Shown: piece by piece, positions 15,673 to 24,295 of the stretch
Layout: every line of letters starts with the position of its first letter
Numbering within the stretch: the first letter of the stretch is position 1
NCBI RefSeq assembly: GCF_003261635.1
Contig: NZ_QFXK01000091.1
Location: 62,001 to 126,000 of the forward strand
DNA length: 64,000 nt
Direction of reading: 5' to 3'
Source of the DNA: Kribbella monticola
GTDB lineage: Bacteria > Actinomycetota > Actinomycetes > Propionibacteriales > Kribbellaceae
Notes under the pieces: model-generated
Seen by the model: the letters and a program-made list of their open reading frames with translations, nothing else
Told to the model about the DNA's origin: nothing
Databases searched by the model: none
Translations under genes and position numbers: made by a program

Positions 15673-16508
15673 GCGATCAGGTGCTTGCCGCGTTGACTGC
15701 GGCGGGGATCGAGGCGACCGCCTCCGACAGCTTCGGCCCGCAGGCGTACGACGTACCGGCTGCTGCTTGGGTCGCGGCTCATGAGGTACTGCGGGACGAG
15801 GTCGGGCTCACCTTCTTCGACTTCCTGACCGCGAGCGACGAACTCGGGGACGGCTTTCGGGTGGTGACGCACCTGGCCGACTTCTGGGGCGGCTCGCACG
15901 TCGAGCACGTGATGGTGCGGACGCTGATCCCGCGGGCGACGCCGCAGCTCGCGTCGCTGGCCGAGGTGTACGCCGGCGCGAACTGGCACGAGCGCGAGAC
16001 CGCCGAGATGTTCGGCATCACCTTCGACGGTCACCCGAACCTCGTCCCGCTGCTCCTGCCCGACGGCTTCGAGGGCAACCCGCTGCGCAAGGAGTTCGTC
16101 CTCGCCTCCCGCGTCGCCAAGCCCTGGCCGGGTGCCAAGGAACCAGGCGAATCCGACCACGCCCCCACCCCCAAACCAGGCGCCCCCAGCCGCCGCCGCA
16201 CCCTCCCCCCAGGCGTCCCCGACCCCGAATCCTGGGGCCCCCGCCCACCAGGCACCCCCGACCCAGACCCCCTCGCCCCCGCCCTCACCGCCGCCACCCC
16301 AACCCGCCCCCGCCGCTCCCCAGCCGAACGCCGCACCCGCAGCACCACGCCCCCCACCGACGCCGCGTCACCAGGCGCGCCTGCCACACCGCCCGCTGAC
16401 GCGCCATCACCACCAGTGGCGCCCGCCCCACCAGCCGACCCAGCTTCGCCCACGCCCCCACCCACCCCGGAACCAACCGACCGCCCGACCGAAACCCCCG
16501 ACGCCTAA
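15669..16508 (+). CDS. nuoC: NADH-quinone oxidoreductase subunit C with long proline-rich tail
   Basis: The 279-residue protein is NuoC (30 kDa type) over about residues 1-155. It has the HVEHVMVRTLIPRATPQLASL stretch, the signature NWHERETAEMFGI and the PLLLPDGFEGNPLRKEF end. The last 120 residues are extremely rich in proline, alanine, threonine and arginine with no recognisable fold, and are not a NuoD fusion. The start is GTG, overlapping nuoB. In the known complex NuoC binds NuoB and NuoD in the connecting module. The gene after it is on the opposite strand, so the usual nuoCD order is broken. Confidence 0.92.
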   Translation: MSDQVLAALTAAGIEATASDSFGPQAYDVPAAAWVAAHEVLRDEVGLTFFDFLTASDELGDGFRVVTHLADFWGGSHVEHVMVRTLIPRATPQLASLAEVYAGANWHERETAEMFGITFDGHPNLVPLLLPDGFEGNPLRKEFVLASRVAKPWPGAKEPGESDHAPTPKPGAPSRRRTLPPGVPDPESWGPRPPGTPDPDPLAPALTAATPTRPRRSPAERRTRSTTPPTDAASPGAPATPPADAPSPPVAPAPPADPASPTPPPTPEPTDRPTETPDA

Positions 16509-16528
16509 GGCCGGGTCCACAGCTCTGG

Positions 16529-17368
16529 TCAGTCGTGGAAAGCGGGGGCGTGTTCTTCGGCCCAGGTGCGGTAGGTGAGGGCCGGGCGGTTGAGGAGGGT
16601 GGGGACTGTGGGGGTGACTGGTTCCGGGTTGGTGACGAGGGAGGACCAGTAGGCGACTGAGGACTCGGCGAGGGTGGGGTCGGCGCCGAGGGCGAGCATG
16701 GCCTGGCGGGCTTCGGCTGGGGTCTGTTCCTCGATGCGCATCGGTTTGCCGGTGACCTCGCTGAGGATGGCGATCTGCTGGGTCTGGGTGAGCACCTCGG
16801 GGCCGGTCAGCACGTATTTCTGGCCGATGTGCTTGTCGTCCAGCAATGTGACGACCGCGACCGCCGCGATATCGCGCTCGTGGATCAGCGACCGCCCCGC
16901 CTCCGGCGACGCAACCCGTACGACGTTTCCGCGGCGGAACTCGTCTGCCCAGCCGAGCGTGTTGACCGCGAAACCACCGGCCCGCAGGAACGTCCAGTCC
17001 GAGCCGATCAGCAGGTCCTCGAGCTGCCCCCAGACCCCGTTCGCGGCGGGCGGTTGATCGTCGCGCACGCTCATCGATGACAGGTAGACGACCCGCGAGA
17101 CCTGCTCGGTCAGCGCCGCGACCACGGGCTGCGCACCTTCGGCGCTGAACGACGGCCACAGCAAAAAAGCCGCATCCACCCCGGCCGCGGCCCGCTCGAC
17201 AGTCGCCGCGTCGGTGATGTCGCCCTGCACCACCTCAACAGCCTCGGGCAGCGCGGCACCAGCCGGATTGCGAACCAGCGCGCGCACCGTAGTACCGGCT
17301 TCCAGCAGGCCCTGTACTACGTGGCGCCCGACGCGCCCGGTTGCTCCGGTGACGAGGATCGTGGTCAT
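16529..17368 (-). CDS. NmrA-like NAD(P)-binding protein (atypical SDR)
   Basis: The 279-residue protein has an N-terminal Rossmann motif (TILVTGATGRVGRHVV, residues 3-18), RALVRNP and a VYLSSMSV segment, and no complete Y-x-x-x-K catalytic pair. This is the pattern of NmrA/TMR-type NAD(P)-binding proteins, which act as redox sensors or reductases such as azoreductase-like or quinone-binding proteins. The start is the ATG at 17368, with GGAG seven bases upstream. It sits between nuoC and nuoH on the opposite strand, where nuoD-G would normally lie. It is divergent from nuoH with only 84 bases between. Confidence 0.85.
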   Translation of the reverse strand: MTTILVTGATGRVGRHVVQGLLEAGTTVRALVRNPAGAALPEAVEVVQGDITDAATVERAAAGVDAAFLLWPSFSAEGAQPVVAALTEQVSRVVYLSSMSVRDDQPPAANGVWGQLEDLLIGSDWTFLRAGGFAVNTLGWADEFRRGNVVRVASPEAGRSLIHERDIAAVAVVTLLDDKHIGQKYVLTGPEVLTQTQQIAILSEVTGKPMRIEEQTPAEARQAMLALGADPTLAESSVAYWSSLVTNPEPVTPTVPTLLNRPALTYRTWAEEHAPAFHD

Positions 17369-17452
17369 TCCAGCTCCTTCAGACGGTTGTTTGTCCACAC
17401 CCTGCGACCTCAACATTGGTTCAGGTCAAGCAAGACTCGATAGGCTGCGCGC

Positions 17453-18403
17453 ATGCTCGAGTTCGTGGTGCGGGTCGTCGGCGTGCTGGTCGCGTTCCTG
17501 GTGACCCCGTTGCTGGTCGGCCAGGCCGAGCACAAGGTGATGGCGCACATGCAGTCGCGGCTCGGCCCGATGTACGCCGGTGCCTTCCACGGGTGGGCGC
17601 AACTGGTCGCCGACGGGGTGAAGTTCGTCCAGAAGGAGAGCGTGACCCCTGCCGCGGCGGACCGGCGGGTCTTCGAGTGGGCGCCGATCGTCGCGATCCT
17701 GCCGTACATGGCGGCAATGGCCGCGATCCCGATCGCGCCCGGCATCGTCGGCGCGGACCTCGACTCGGGCCTGTTCTTCGTCCTCGCGGTGATGTCCGTC
17801 GGCGTGCTCGGCTCGCTGATGGCCGGCTGGGCCAGCGGCAACAAGTACAGCCTGCTCGGCGGTCTCCGCGTCGCGGCCCAGCTCATGAGCTACGAGCTGC
17901 CGTTCGTGCTGTCGGCAGCCAGCGTCGCGGTCGCCGCCGGCACGCTGAGCCTGAGCGGCATCGTCCACCAGTGGAACCCGTGGTGGATCCTCTGGCAGTT
18001 ACCCGGTCTCATCGTGTTCTTCATCGCCGGCCTCGCCGAGCTGCAGCGACCTCCCTTCGACATGCCGGTGGCGGACTCGGAAGTGATCTTCGGTCCCTAC
18101 ACGGAGTACACCGGACTCCGCTTCGCCATGTTCCTGCTCGCCGAGTACGCCGGGATCGTGGTGCTGGCCGGCCTGACCACCGTGCTGTTCCTCGGCGGCT
18201 GGAGCGGTCCCGGACCCGACGGACTCGGCTGGCTCTGGACGGCGATCAAGGTCGCGATCGTCTCCCTCGTCGTCATCTGGGTCCGGGTCGCCTTCCCCCG
18301 CATGCGCGCCGACCAACTCCAGAAACTGGCCTGGCAGGCCCTCGTCCCCTTGGCCCTGCTCCAACTGGCTCTCACCGGCATCGGCGTCGCAGTCTTCTAC
18401 TGA
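17453..18403 (+). CDS. nuoH: NADH-quinone oxidoreductase subunit H
   Basis: The 316-residue membrane subunit has about eight helices. It begins MLEFVVRVVGVLVAFLV and shows the NuoH signatures HMQSRLGPMYAG, AQLVADGVKFVQKES, an MSYELPFVLS loop, and the conserved acidic AELQRPPFDMPVADSE motif on the quinone-chamber side. Length is near normal though on the short side. It stands alone, flanked by a minus-strand NmrA-like gene and a convergent ABC transporter permease. NuoH forms the quinone chamber with NuoB and NuoD. Confidence 0.93.
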   Translation: MLEFVVRVVGVLVAFLVTPLLVGQAEHKVMAHMQSRLGPMYAGAFHGWAQLVADGVKFVQKESVTPAAADRRVFEWAPIVAILPYMAAMAAIPIAPGIVGADLDSGLFFVLAVMSVGVLGSLMAGWASGNKYSLLGGLRVAAQLMSYELPFVLSAASVAVAAGTLSLSGIVHQWNPWWILWQLPGLIVFFIAGLAELQRPPFDMPVADSEVIFGPYTEYTGLRFAMFLLAEYAGIVVLAGLTTVLFLGGWSGPGPDGLGWLWTAIKVAIVSLVVIWVRVAFPRMRADQLQKLAWQALVPLALLQLALTGIGVAVFY

Positions 18404-18418
18404 GCCCACGACGTACTA

Positions 18419-18443
18419 CGACGCCGCCAGTACTACGGCGTCG
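18419..18443. terminator. Hairpin between convergent nuoH and ABC permease
   Basis: CGACGCCG (18419-18426) and CGGCGTCG (18436-18443) form a perfect eight-base stem with a nine-base loop, in the 55-base gap between convergent genes. It could serve both directions. No T-run. Confidence 0.5.
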
Positions 18444-18458
18444 CCGGCTGGCCGAGGG

Positions 18459-19676
18459 TTACGGCGTCGCCAGCGCCTCGGTCGGGGCGAGCCGGGACGC
18501 GCGGATCGCCGGGTAGAGGCCGGCCAGGCCGCCGATCACCAAGGTCGACGCGAAGCCGCCGAGCAACGCCCACACCGGGATCACCGTCAGCCAGTTCTGG
18601 TACGCCGCGTACCCGGCGGTGACCGCGCTGCCGAGCACGGCTCCGCCGGCACCACCCAACGCGGACAACAGCAACGACTCGGTCAGGAACTGCGTCCGCA
18701 CCTGTCCGCGGGTAGCGCCCAGGGATCGCCGCAGCCCGATCTCGGCCCGGCGTTCGAGCACGGAGATCACCATGATGTTGGCAACGCCGACCCCGCCGAC
18801 GAGCAGCGCGACCGCACCGAGCCCGAGCAGCAGCCCGGTGAACGCCTCACCCGCGGCCTGTTTCGCCGCGAGCGCATCGGACGGACGCGACACCTCGACC
18901 TCGTTCGGTGCCTCGGGGTTGGCTGTCGCCCCGAGGACGGAGCGGACCGCGTCGACCTGGGAATCCTGCGACCTGGTGTAGATCCTGGTCGCGTGTCCGT
19001 CGAAGCCGAGCGTCGTGTCGGCAGCGGGCCACCCGATCAACGCGGCGCTGTCGAGTTCGGGGGCGAGCGCGGCCGGCTGGAGGATTCCGATCACGGTGAA
19101 CCAGCGGTTGCCGATCAGCACCTGAGTGTCCGGCCGGCTGATCCCGAGCCGTTCGGCCGCGGCCGAGCCGAGCACGGTCGCCGGATACCTGCCGGTCGCC
19201 GCGTCGAGCCAGCGGCCGCTGCGAAGGGTGCCGCCGACCGTGGCGAGGAGGTCGACGCGGGCGGCGTACGGGACGATCCCGTTGGTTTCGACCGTAGGGA
19301 TCCGGTCGGTGCGGTAGACGTTCTTGTCGTTCACGCGGCCGATCGCGGACTGCTCCAGGACGGGGCCGATCCGGCCGACCATCGCCTCGGCGGTGAGTGG
19401 CAGCTGCGCCTGTGAGCCGGTCAGCGTCGTCCCGGGAGTGACGGTCAGCAGATTGGTGCCAAGGGCATCGAGGGTGTTGTTCAGCTCTGCCTGCGAGGAC
19501 GAGGAGATGCCGACCACGGAGACCATCGCGCCGATCCCGATCGCGATTCCCAGCGCGGACAGGAACGCTCGCAGTGGCCGGGTCCTCAGCCCCACCGCGC
19601 CGACCCGCACGACGTCTCCCGCCCAGAGCCGGGCCGGACGCAAGACCTCGGGCGGCCTCAGCTCAGTGGCCGCCAT
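18459..19676 (-). CDS. ABC transporter permease, MacB/FtsX type
   Basis: The 405-residue protein has an N-terminal membrane helix (about residues 38-58, FLSALGIAIGIGAMVSV), a large extracytoplasmic domain of about 220 residues, and three C-terminal helices. The FtsX-type motif ANIMVISVLERRAEIGLRRSLGA appears in the linker. This is the MacB-like layout used by systems that move peptides or lipids outside the membrane. It is the last gene of a four-gene minus-strand unit (lipoprotein, adaptor, ATPase, permease) divergent from a two-component system that probably controls it. Confidence 0.88.
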   Translation of the reverse strand: MAATELRPPEVLRPARLWAGDVVRVGAVGLRTRPLRAFLSALGIAIGIGAMVSVVGISSSSQAELNNTLDALGTNLLTVTPGTTLTGSQAQLPLTAEAMVGRIGPVLEQSAIGRVNDKNVYRTDRIPTVETNGIVPYAARVDLLATVGGTLRSGRWLDAATGRYPATVLGSAAAERLGISRPDTQVLIGNRWFTVIGILQPAALAPELDSAALIGWPAADTTLGFDGHATRIYTRSQDSQVDAVRSVLGATANPEAPNEVEVSRPSDALAAKQAAGEAFTGLLLGLGAVALLVGGVGVANIMVISVLERRAEIGLRRSLGATRGQVRTQFLTESLLLSALGGAGGAVLGSAVTAGYAAYQNWLTVIPVWALLGGFASTLVIGGLAGLYPAIRASRLAPTEALATP

Positions 19677-20338
19677 CAGGCGGCCTCGGGGAGCAGGTGC
19701 CCGTCCCGCATGGCGAGCCGGCGGGGGAGCGAGGCGGCGATGTCGCGATCATGGGTGATGACGACGACCGTCGTACCGGCGGCGTTCAGGTCGCGGAGCA
19801 GTTGCATCACGCCGGCGCCGGACACCGAGTCGAGTGCGCCGGTCGGCTCGTCTGCGAGAAGGAGCGCGGGATCGCCCGCCACAGCGCGGGCGACGGCGAC
19901 CCGTTGCCGCTCGCCGCCGGAGAGTTCGTGCGGTCGGTGGTGCAGCCGATGTCCTAGGCCGACCCGTTCCAGCGCTGCCTCGGCCCGGCGACGCCGTTCG
20001 CCCCGGCGCAGACCGGAGTACAGCAACCCGTCCGCGACGTTGTCCAGGGCCCGTACCCCGGCCGCGAGGTGGAACTGCTGGAACACGAAACCGATCCGGC
20101 TCGCTCGCAAGGCCGACAAGCCGGCGTCGGACAGCCGCGCCACGTCGTACCGGTCGATCCGCACCCGGCCGGTGGTCGGCCGGTCGAGCGTGCCCAGCAC
20201 GTTCAGCATCGTCGACTTGCCGGAACCGGACGGCCCGACGATCGCGACCAGCTCGCCCGCCTCGATCCGCAACGACACACCGGCCAGCGCGCTGACCCCG
20301 CCCGGATAGATCTTGGTCACCTCGGTCAACTCGATCAC
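19676..20338 (-). CDS. ABC transporter ATP-binding protein (MacB/LolD type)
   Basis: The 220-residue ATPase has a Walker A GPSGSGKST (about residues 34-42), Q-loop FQQFHL, signature LSGGERQRVAVARA, Walker B LLLADEPTGALD and H-loop ITHDRDIA. It powers the adjacent MacB/FtsX-type permease. The start is the GTG at 20338 (MIELTEVTKIYPGG), overlapping the adaptor stop as GTGA. The much longer open frame upstream is an overlap with the adaptor gene. Its stop overlaps the permease ATG by one base. Confidence 0.92.
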   Translation of the reverse strand: MIELTEVTKIYPGGVSALAGVSLRIEAGELVAIVGPSGSGKSTMLNVLGTLDRPTTGRVRIDRYDVARLSDAGLSALRASRIGFVFQQFHLAAGVRALDNVADGLLYSGLRRGERRRRAEAALERVGLGHRLHHRPHELSGGERQRVAVARAVAGDPALLLADEPTGALDSVSGAGVMQLLRDLNAAGTTVVVITHDRDIAASLPRRLAMRDGHLLPEAA

Positions 20339-21381
20339 TTCGGCACCCCCACTCTCGTCCCCGCGGCGATCCCGGCACCGCTGATCTCGACCCGTCCTGC
20401 TGCGAACATCCCGGTCTTCACCGGCGCGTACTGCGAACCGTCGGCGCCGACGACCTCGACACCGAAACCGCCCTCCTGCAACGCGAGCAGCGCGGCGACC
20501 GGGACGGTCAGCACGTTCTTCCGCTCCGAGGCCGTGAACTCCACATCGACCGAAGCCGGCGCCGGCGCCTTCTGGTTGCTGATAGCAACAAGTACTTCGA
20601 ACTTCGTCGTCGGCTCCTGGTCCGGAGCGGCGGCCGGGACGATCTTCGTGGACACCTCGTCGATCCGGCCCGCGACCGTACTGTCGTCGGGCAAGGTGAC
20701 CGACACTTTGGCGCCGCGCTTCGCCAGCCGCTGATCGGCGGCGTCGAGTTCGACGGTGACAGCCTTGGTCGTGCCCGTGTAGGTCAACACCGGCTGTCCG
20801 GGCGCGATGGGCGCGCCCAGTGACGCCGCGAGGCTGTCCACCCGCACTGGGCCGTCGGTGAAGACGATCTGGCCGAGTTCGACCGCCCCTGTTTCGTCGA
20901 AGCCGCGGTCCTCCTGCCACTCCTCGACGGCGTTGGCCGTGGCCGACGTGTACTCGTCGTCGACCGTGAACCCGGTGTACCCGAGATTCTTGAGGTTCTG
21001 CTCGAGTTGCAGGACGTCTGGCCCCTCGATGCCGACTGCGAGCCGCCGGTACGCCGGCAGGGCGCCGTACATGATGCTGGTGGGTTCGTTGTTCACCTTG
21101 TAGAGCGCCTGGCCGCGACTGAGGGCCTGGCCGGTATCGGGGAGCCAGGTGATGGTGCCGGGCTTGCGACTGACCGCGGAGGTCGTGGTGCCGTAGCCCA
21201 GCTCACCGTCGACGGTCTCGCTGTCGGTGAGGGTCTGGCGTGTCACCTCGGCCGTCTTAGGCGGCAGAGCAACGGTGTTCTTGTCCGCGGCCTGACTGCT
21301 GTCGGACCGGCTGAGCAGAACGGCTGTCAACGCGCCCCCGGCTGCCAGCGCCACTACGACCAGTACTGCGCGCCGCGGCAT
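20335..21381 (-). CDS. Efflux adaptor (membrane-fusion-like) with peptidoglycan-binding domain
   Basis: The 348-residue extracytoplasmic protein has an N-terminal membrane anchor (residues 4-24), then a lipoyl/hybrid-type region split by a peptidoglycan-binding_1-like domain (about residues 125-175, with LEQNLKNLGY and NAVEEWQ). The barrel and macroglobulin-like parts of HlyD/MacA-type adaptors follow. In Gram-positives such adaptors accompany MacB-like ABC pairs. ATG start, overlapping the lipoprotein stop as ATGA. Its stop overlaps the ATPase GTG. Substrate unknown; antimicrobial peptides or cell-envelope lipids are usual candidates. Confidence 0.82.
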   Translation of the reverse strand: MPRRAVLVVVALAAGGALTAVLLSRSDSSQAADKNTVALPPKTAEVTRQTLTDSETVDGELGYGTTTSAVSRKPGTITWLPDTGQALSRGQALYKVNNEPTSIMYGALPAYRRLAVGIEGPDVLQLEQNLKNLGYTGFTVDDEYTSATANAVEEWQEDRGFDETGAVELGQIVFTDGPVRVDSLAASLGAPIAPGQPVLTYTGTTKAVTVELDAADQRLAKRGAKVSVTLPDDSTVAGRIDEVSTKIVPAAAPDQEPTTKFEVLVAISNQKAPAPASVDVEFTASERKNVLTVPVAALLALQEGGFGVEVVGADGSQYAPVKTGMFAAGRVEISGAGIAAGTRVGVPK

Positions 21382-21902
21382 CACTTGCCCGCCAGGATGG
21401 GCTGACAGGTCTCCTGGGCCTTCTGCAGGTCCGGGTCGTCCGCGGTCGCCTTGTCGATCAGGATCCCGCGCTGACCAGGCTTCGGGTCGGGGAACTTCTC
21501 GACCCCGTTCTTCCGCATGCACTCCGCGAACTTCCGCCCGTTCTCCTCCGCCTGCGGATTGGCGTTGTTCGACCCGTCGGCCTGCGGGTCGTACTGCTTG
21601 CAGGCCTCCATGGCCTTGTCGACGTCCTCCTTGCTGACGCCGCTACTGGGGTCGATCTTGAGCTGGATACCCTTGCCCGGTTCGGGATCTTTGACGTCGA
21701 TCCCGTTCTCGCGCAGGCACTGGGCGAACTTGACGCCCAACTCGTCCCGGCTCAGGCTCGCCGGCGCGCTGCTCGGGCCGGCCGCCGCCTGGCTGCCGTT
21801 GCCCGAGGCCACCTGCTTGTCGTCGGTCCCGGTCCCGCAACCGGTCAGGGTCACGGCCAGGACGATCGCGGCCAGGGCGCCGAGGGTGTGCTGTCGCTTC
21901 AC
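21381..21902 (-). CDS. Secreted lipoprotein with paired cysteine motifs
   Basis: The 173-residue protein has a lipoprotein signal with lipobox LTGC (cysteine near residue 22). The mature part carries two copies of an [FL]-A-[EQ]-C-[LM]-R-[EK]-N-G-[IV] motif (KFAQCLRENGIDV and KFAECMRKNGVEK), each followed by a D-P-x-P segment and a later cysteine. This suggests two disulfide-bonded half-domains from an internal duplication. The start is the GTG at 21902, with AAGGAG six bases before it. First gene of the export operon, so it may deliver or sense the substrate outside the cell. No function known to me. Confidence 0.8.
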   Translation of the reverse strand: MKRQHTLGALAAIVLAVTLTGCGTGTDDKQVASGNGSQAAAGPSSAPASLSRDELGVKFAQCLRENGIDVKDPEPGKGIQLKIDPSSGVSKEDVDKAMEACKQYDPQADGSNNANPQAEENGRKFAECMRKNGVEKFPDPKPGQRGILIDKATADDPDLQKAQETCQPILAGK

Positions 21903-21948
21903 GGTGTCTCCTTCTGAGTTGGCTGACCTGCCCCAGCCAAGGGAGCCC

Positions 21949-21995
21949 GGCGTTTCCCTGGCGTTTCCAGTCGTCGCTAACGCGGAGGAAACACC
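21949..21995. promoter_or_regulatory. Putative OmpR-type operator between export operon and two-component genes
   Basis: GGCGTTTCC occurs at 21949-21957 and 21960-21968 with an 11-base period. A third near-copy is inverted at 21987-21995 (GGAAACACC). Direct repeats spaced about one helical turn are typical of OmpR/PhoB-family regulators. The site lies in the 137-base divergent region between 21902 and 22040. Confidence 0.5.
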
Positions 21996-22039
21996 GCGGT
22001 CGGAGATCATGGGAGAACCGAGGAGAGGGTGGCGCTCGA

Positions 22040-22696
22040 ATGCGGGTACTGGTGGCCGAGGACGAACCGTTGCTCGCGGCAGCGATCGCGGAGTGGTTGC
22101 GCGACGAGGCGCACGCCGTCGACCTGGCCGCCGACGGCTCGGCGGCGCTCGAACGGTTGACGGTCAACGAGTACGACGTACTGGTGCTGGACCGGGATCT
22201 TCCGCGTGTTCACGGAGACGACGTCTGCCGTGAACTGGTGGCGTCCGGATCGGCCACCCGGGTGCTGATGCTGACGGCCGCGGCGGCGATCAACGACCGG
22301 GTGGAGGGGCTCGGTCTCGGTGCGGACGACTACCTGACCAAGCCGTTCGCGTTCGCCGAGCTGGCTGCTCGCGTGCAGGCATTGGGACGCCGAAGCCGTC
22401 CCGCGGATCCACCTGTACTACGGCGCAACGGGCTGACGCTGGATCCGGCTCGGCACGAGGTGTTCCGGGACGGTCGGTATGTGCCGCTGGCGAAGAAGGA
22501 GTTCGCCGTACTGGCCGAGCTGCTTCGGGCCGACGGGGCCACGGTGTCTGCTGAGCAGCTGTTGGAGAAGGCCTGGGACGAGCATGTCGACCCGTTCACC
22601 GGGGCTGTGCGGCTGACGATCCTCAAGCTCCGCCGCAAGCTCGGCGAGCCTGCGGTGGTCGAGACCGTCACGGGAGTGGGGTACCGGATCCCGTGA
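22040..22696 (+). CDS. OmpR/PhoB-family response regulator
   Basis: The 218-residue regulator has a receiver domain with acidic pocket E7-D8, phospho-acceptor D51 (VLVLDRDLPR), T79 and K101 (DYLTKPF). A winged-helix DNA-binding domain follows (about residues 120-218, FAVLAELLRADGATVSAEQLLEKAW and VRLTILKLRRKLG). It is coupled to the sensor kinase downstream by a four-base overlap and is divergent from the ABC export genes, which it probably controls through the GGCGTTTCC repeats. Confidence 0.93.
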   Translation: MRVLVAEDEPLLAAAIAEWLRDEAHAVDLAADGSAALERLTVNEYDVLVLDRDLPRVHGDDVCRELVASGSATRVLMLTAAAAINDRVEGLGLGADDYLTKPFAFAELAARVQALGRRSRPADPPVLRRNGLTLDPARHEVFRDGRYVPLAKKEFAVLAELLRADGATVSAEQLLEKAWDEHVDPFTGAVRLTILKLRRKLGEPAVVETVTGVGYRIP

Positions 22697-23910
22697 AGCA
22701 CCTGTCCCTTCGCGCCCGGCTGACCCTGATCTACGGCGGGCTGTTCATGGTGGCCGGCATGCTGTTGCTCGGCCTCACCTATGCCCTGTTCAACCAGCAG
22801 CTGTCGTCGGACCATCGGATGATCATCAAGGGCACGTACCTGACGCCTGCTCCGAGCGGCGCGACGCCGACCAAACAGCCGCAGAAGGAATTGGTCGTCC
22901 TCAACAGCGCGGGTGACGTCCTCACCGGAGCAGACGCCGAGCGGGTGATGAACGAGCAGCGCGATCAGGTGCGCTCGGCCGCGACGGAGTCTCTGCTGAC
23001 TCAAGGCGCGATCGCGCTCCTGCTGGTCGGCGGTCTGGCCGCCGGGTCCGGCTGGCTCGTCGCGGGTCGCGTCCTCGCGCCGCTGTACCGCGTCACGGAC
23101 ACCGCCCGCCGGATCGCGACGGCGCCGGCGGCCGGGCGCGGACTGCACGAGCGGATCGCGCTGAGCGGACCGGACGACGAGGTGAAGAATCTCGCCGACG
23201 CGTTCGACACGATGGTGGAGCGGCTGGACCACTCGTTCGACGGGCAGCGCCGGTTCGTCGCGAACGCCTCGCACGAACTCCGTACGCCGCTCACGGTCGG
23301 CCGGGCGCTGGTGGAGGTCGCCATGCACCGGCGATCGGCCTCGGCGGATGTGAAGCAGCTGGGCGAGAGTCTGCTGGCGATCAACCACCGGCACGAGCAG
23401 TTGATCAGCGGCTTGCTGATCCTCGCCGATTCGGAGAAGGAGCTGACGGATCGCTACCCGGTGAACCTGGCCGATGTGGTCGGGCACGTGGTGGCCCAGT
23501 CGGCGAGCGAAGCCGCGGCCGCGGACGTCGAAGTACGGGCTGATCCGGGCGATGGGCCGACGTCGGGGGACGCGTTGTTGCTCGAACGGCTGGTGCACAA
23601 CCTGGTCGAGAACGCGATCCGGCACAACCGGGCCGGCGGATGGGTCGAGGTCAGCAGCCGGCGGGCGGCCGATCAGGTCGAGGTCGAGGTGGCGAACAGC
23701 GGGGCCGACATCCCGCCGTACGAGGTGGAAGGGTTGTTCAAGCCGTTCCATCGGCTGAACGACGACCGGCTGGTCTCGGCGAAAGGCGCCGGGCTGGGGT
23801 TGTCGATCGTCCGGTCCGTGGCCGAGGCGCACGGTGGATCGGTCCGGGCCCGGGCACGTGAAGGTGGTGGACTCGTGGTGATCGTGACGTTGCCTGTCGA
23901 TCCGGGATGA
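22693..23910 (+). CDS. Sensor histidine kinase
   Basis: The 405-residue membrane kinase has helices at about residues 11-33 and 105-128 around a small extracytoplasmic sensor region of roughly 70 residues. A HAMP linker follows, then HisKA with H194 in NASHELRTPLT, and an HATPase domain with the N box LVHNLVENAIRHN and glycine box GAGLGLSIVRSV. GTG start overlapping the regulator stop. The short sensor loop, together with the adjacent ABC export system, resembles modules that sense cell-envelope stress or antimicrobial peptides. That is inference from arrangement. Confidence 0.92.
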   Translation: MKHLSLRARLTLIYGGLFMVAGMLLLGLTYALFNQQLSSDHRMIIKGTYLTPAPSGATPTKQPQKELVVLNSAGDVLTGADAERVMNEQRDQVRSAATESLLTQGAIALLLVGGLAAGSGWLVAGRVLAPLYRVTDTARRIATAPAAGRGLHERIALSGPDDEVKNLADAFDTMVERLDHSFDGQRRFVANASHELRTPLTVGRALVEVAMHRRSASADVKQLGESLLAINHRHEQLISGLLILADSEKELTDRYPVNLADVVGHVVAQSASEAAAADVEVRADPGDGPTSGDALLLERLVHNLVENAIRHNRAGGWVEVSSRRAADQVEVEVANSGADIPPYEVEGLFKPFHRLNDDRLVSAKGAGLGLSIVRSVAEAHGGSVRARAREGGGLVVIVTLPVDPG

Positions 23911-23953
23911 GCCCGTTCGTGTAGTGGGTGAGACCGAATCTCTGGAGGACCTC

Positions 23954-24295
23954 GTGAAGAAGTACCTGCTCAGCATCTACCAGCCGGACGGGCCGCCGCC
24001 GGAGCCGGCGGTGCTCGAACCGATCATGCAGAACCTGACCAGCCTGGCCGACGAGATGCGCGCGGCCGGGTCCTGGGTGATGGACGCGGGACTCCATCCG
24101 CCGGAGTCGGCGACCGTACTGCGGGCCGCGGGTGAGGAGTTGCTCGTCACGGACGGTCCGTTCACCGAGGGCAAGGAGCACCTCGGCGGGTTCATGATCA
24201 TCCAGGCCGAAGATCTCGACGAGGCGCTGGACTGGGCCCGCAGGCTCGCCCGGATCCTCGAGCCGCTGTCGATCGAAATCAGACCCGTCGTCTGA
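23954..24295 (+). CDS. DGPF-domain (YCII-related) protein, partner of ECF42 sigma factor
   Basis: The 113-residue protein carries the diagnostic TDGPFTEGKEHLGGF motif near residue 65 and the ferredoxin-like fold pattern IQAEDLDEALDWA of YCII-related proteins. The start is the GTG at 23954 (MKKYLLSIYQPDG), with GGAGGA five bases before it. Its stop overlaps the ATG of the sigma factor, so the two are translationally coupled. ECF42 sigma factors are known to be linked to DGPF proteins. The DGPF protein does not behave as a classical anti-sigma factor in published work on the group. Confidence 0.87.
   Translation: MKKYLLSIYQPDGPPPEPAVLEPIMQNLTSLADEMRAAGSWVMDAGLHPPESATVLRAAGEELLVTDGPFTEGKEHLGGFMIIQAEDLDEALDWARRLARILEPLSIEIRPVV

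Noticed and set aside
15669..16508. NuoC-NuoD fusion
   Set aside because: The C-terminal 120 residues are proline-rich with none of the NuoD motifs, so no NuoD is present.
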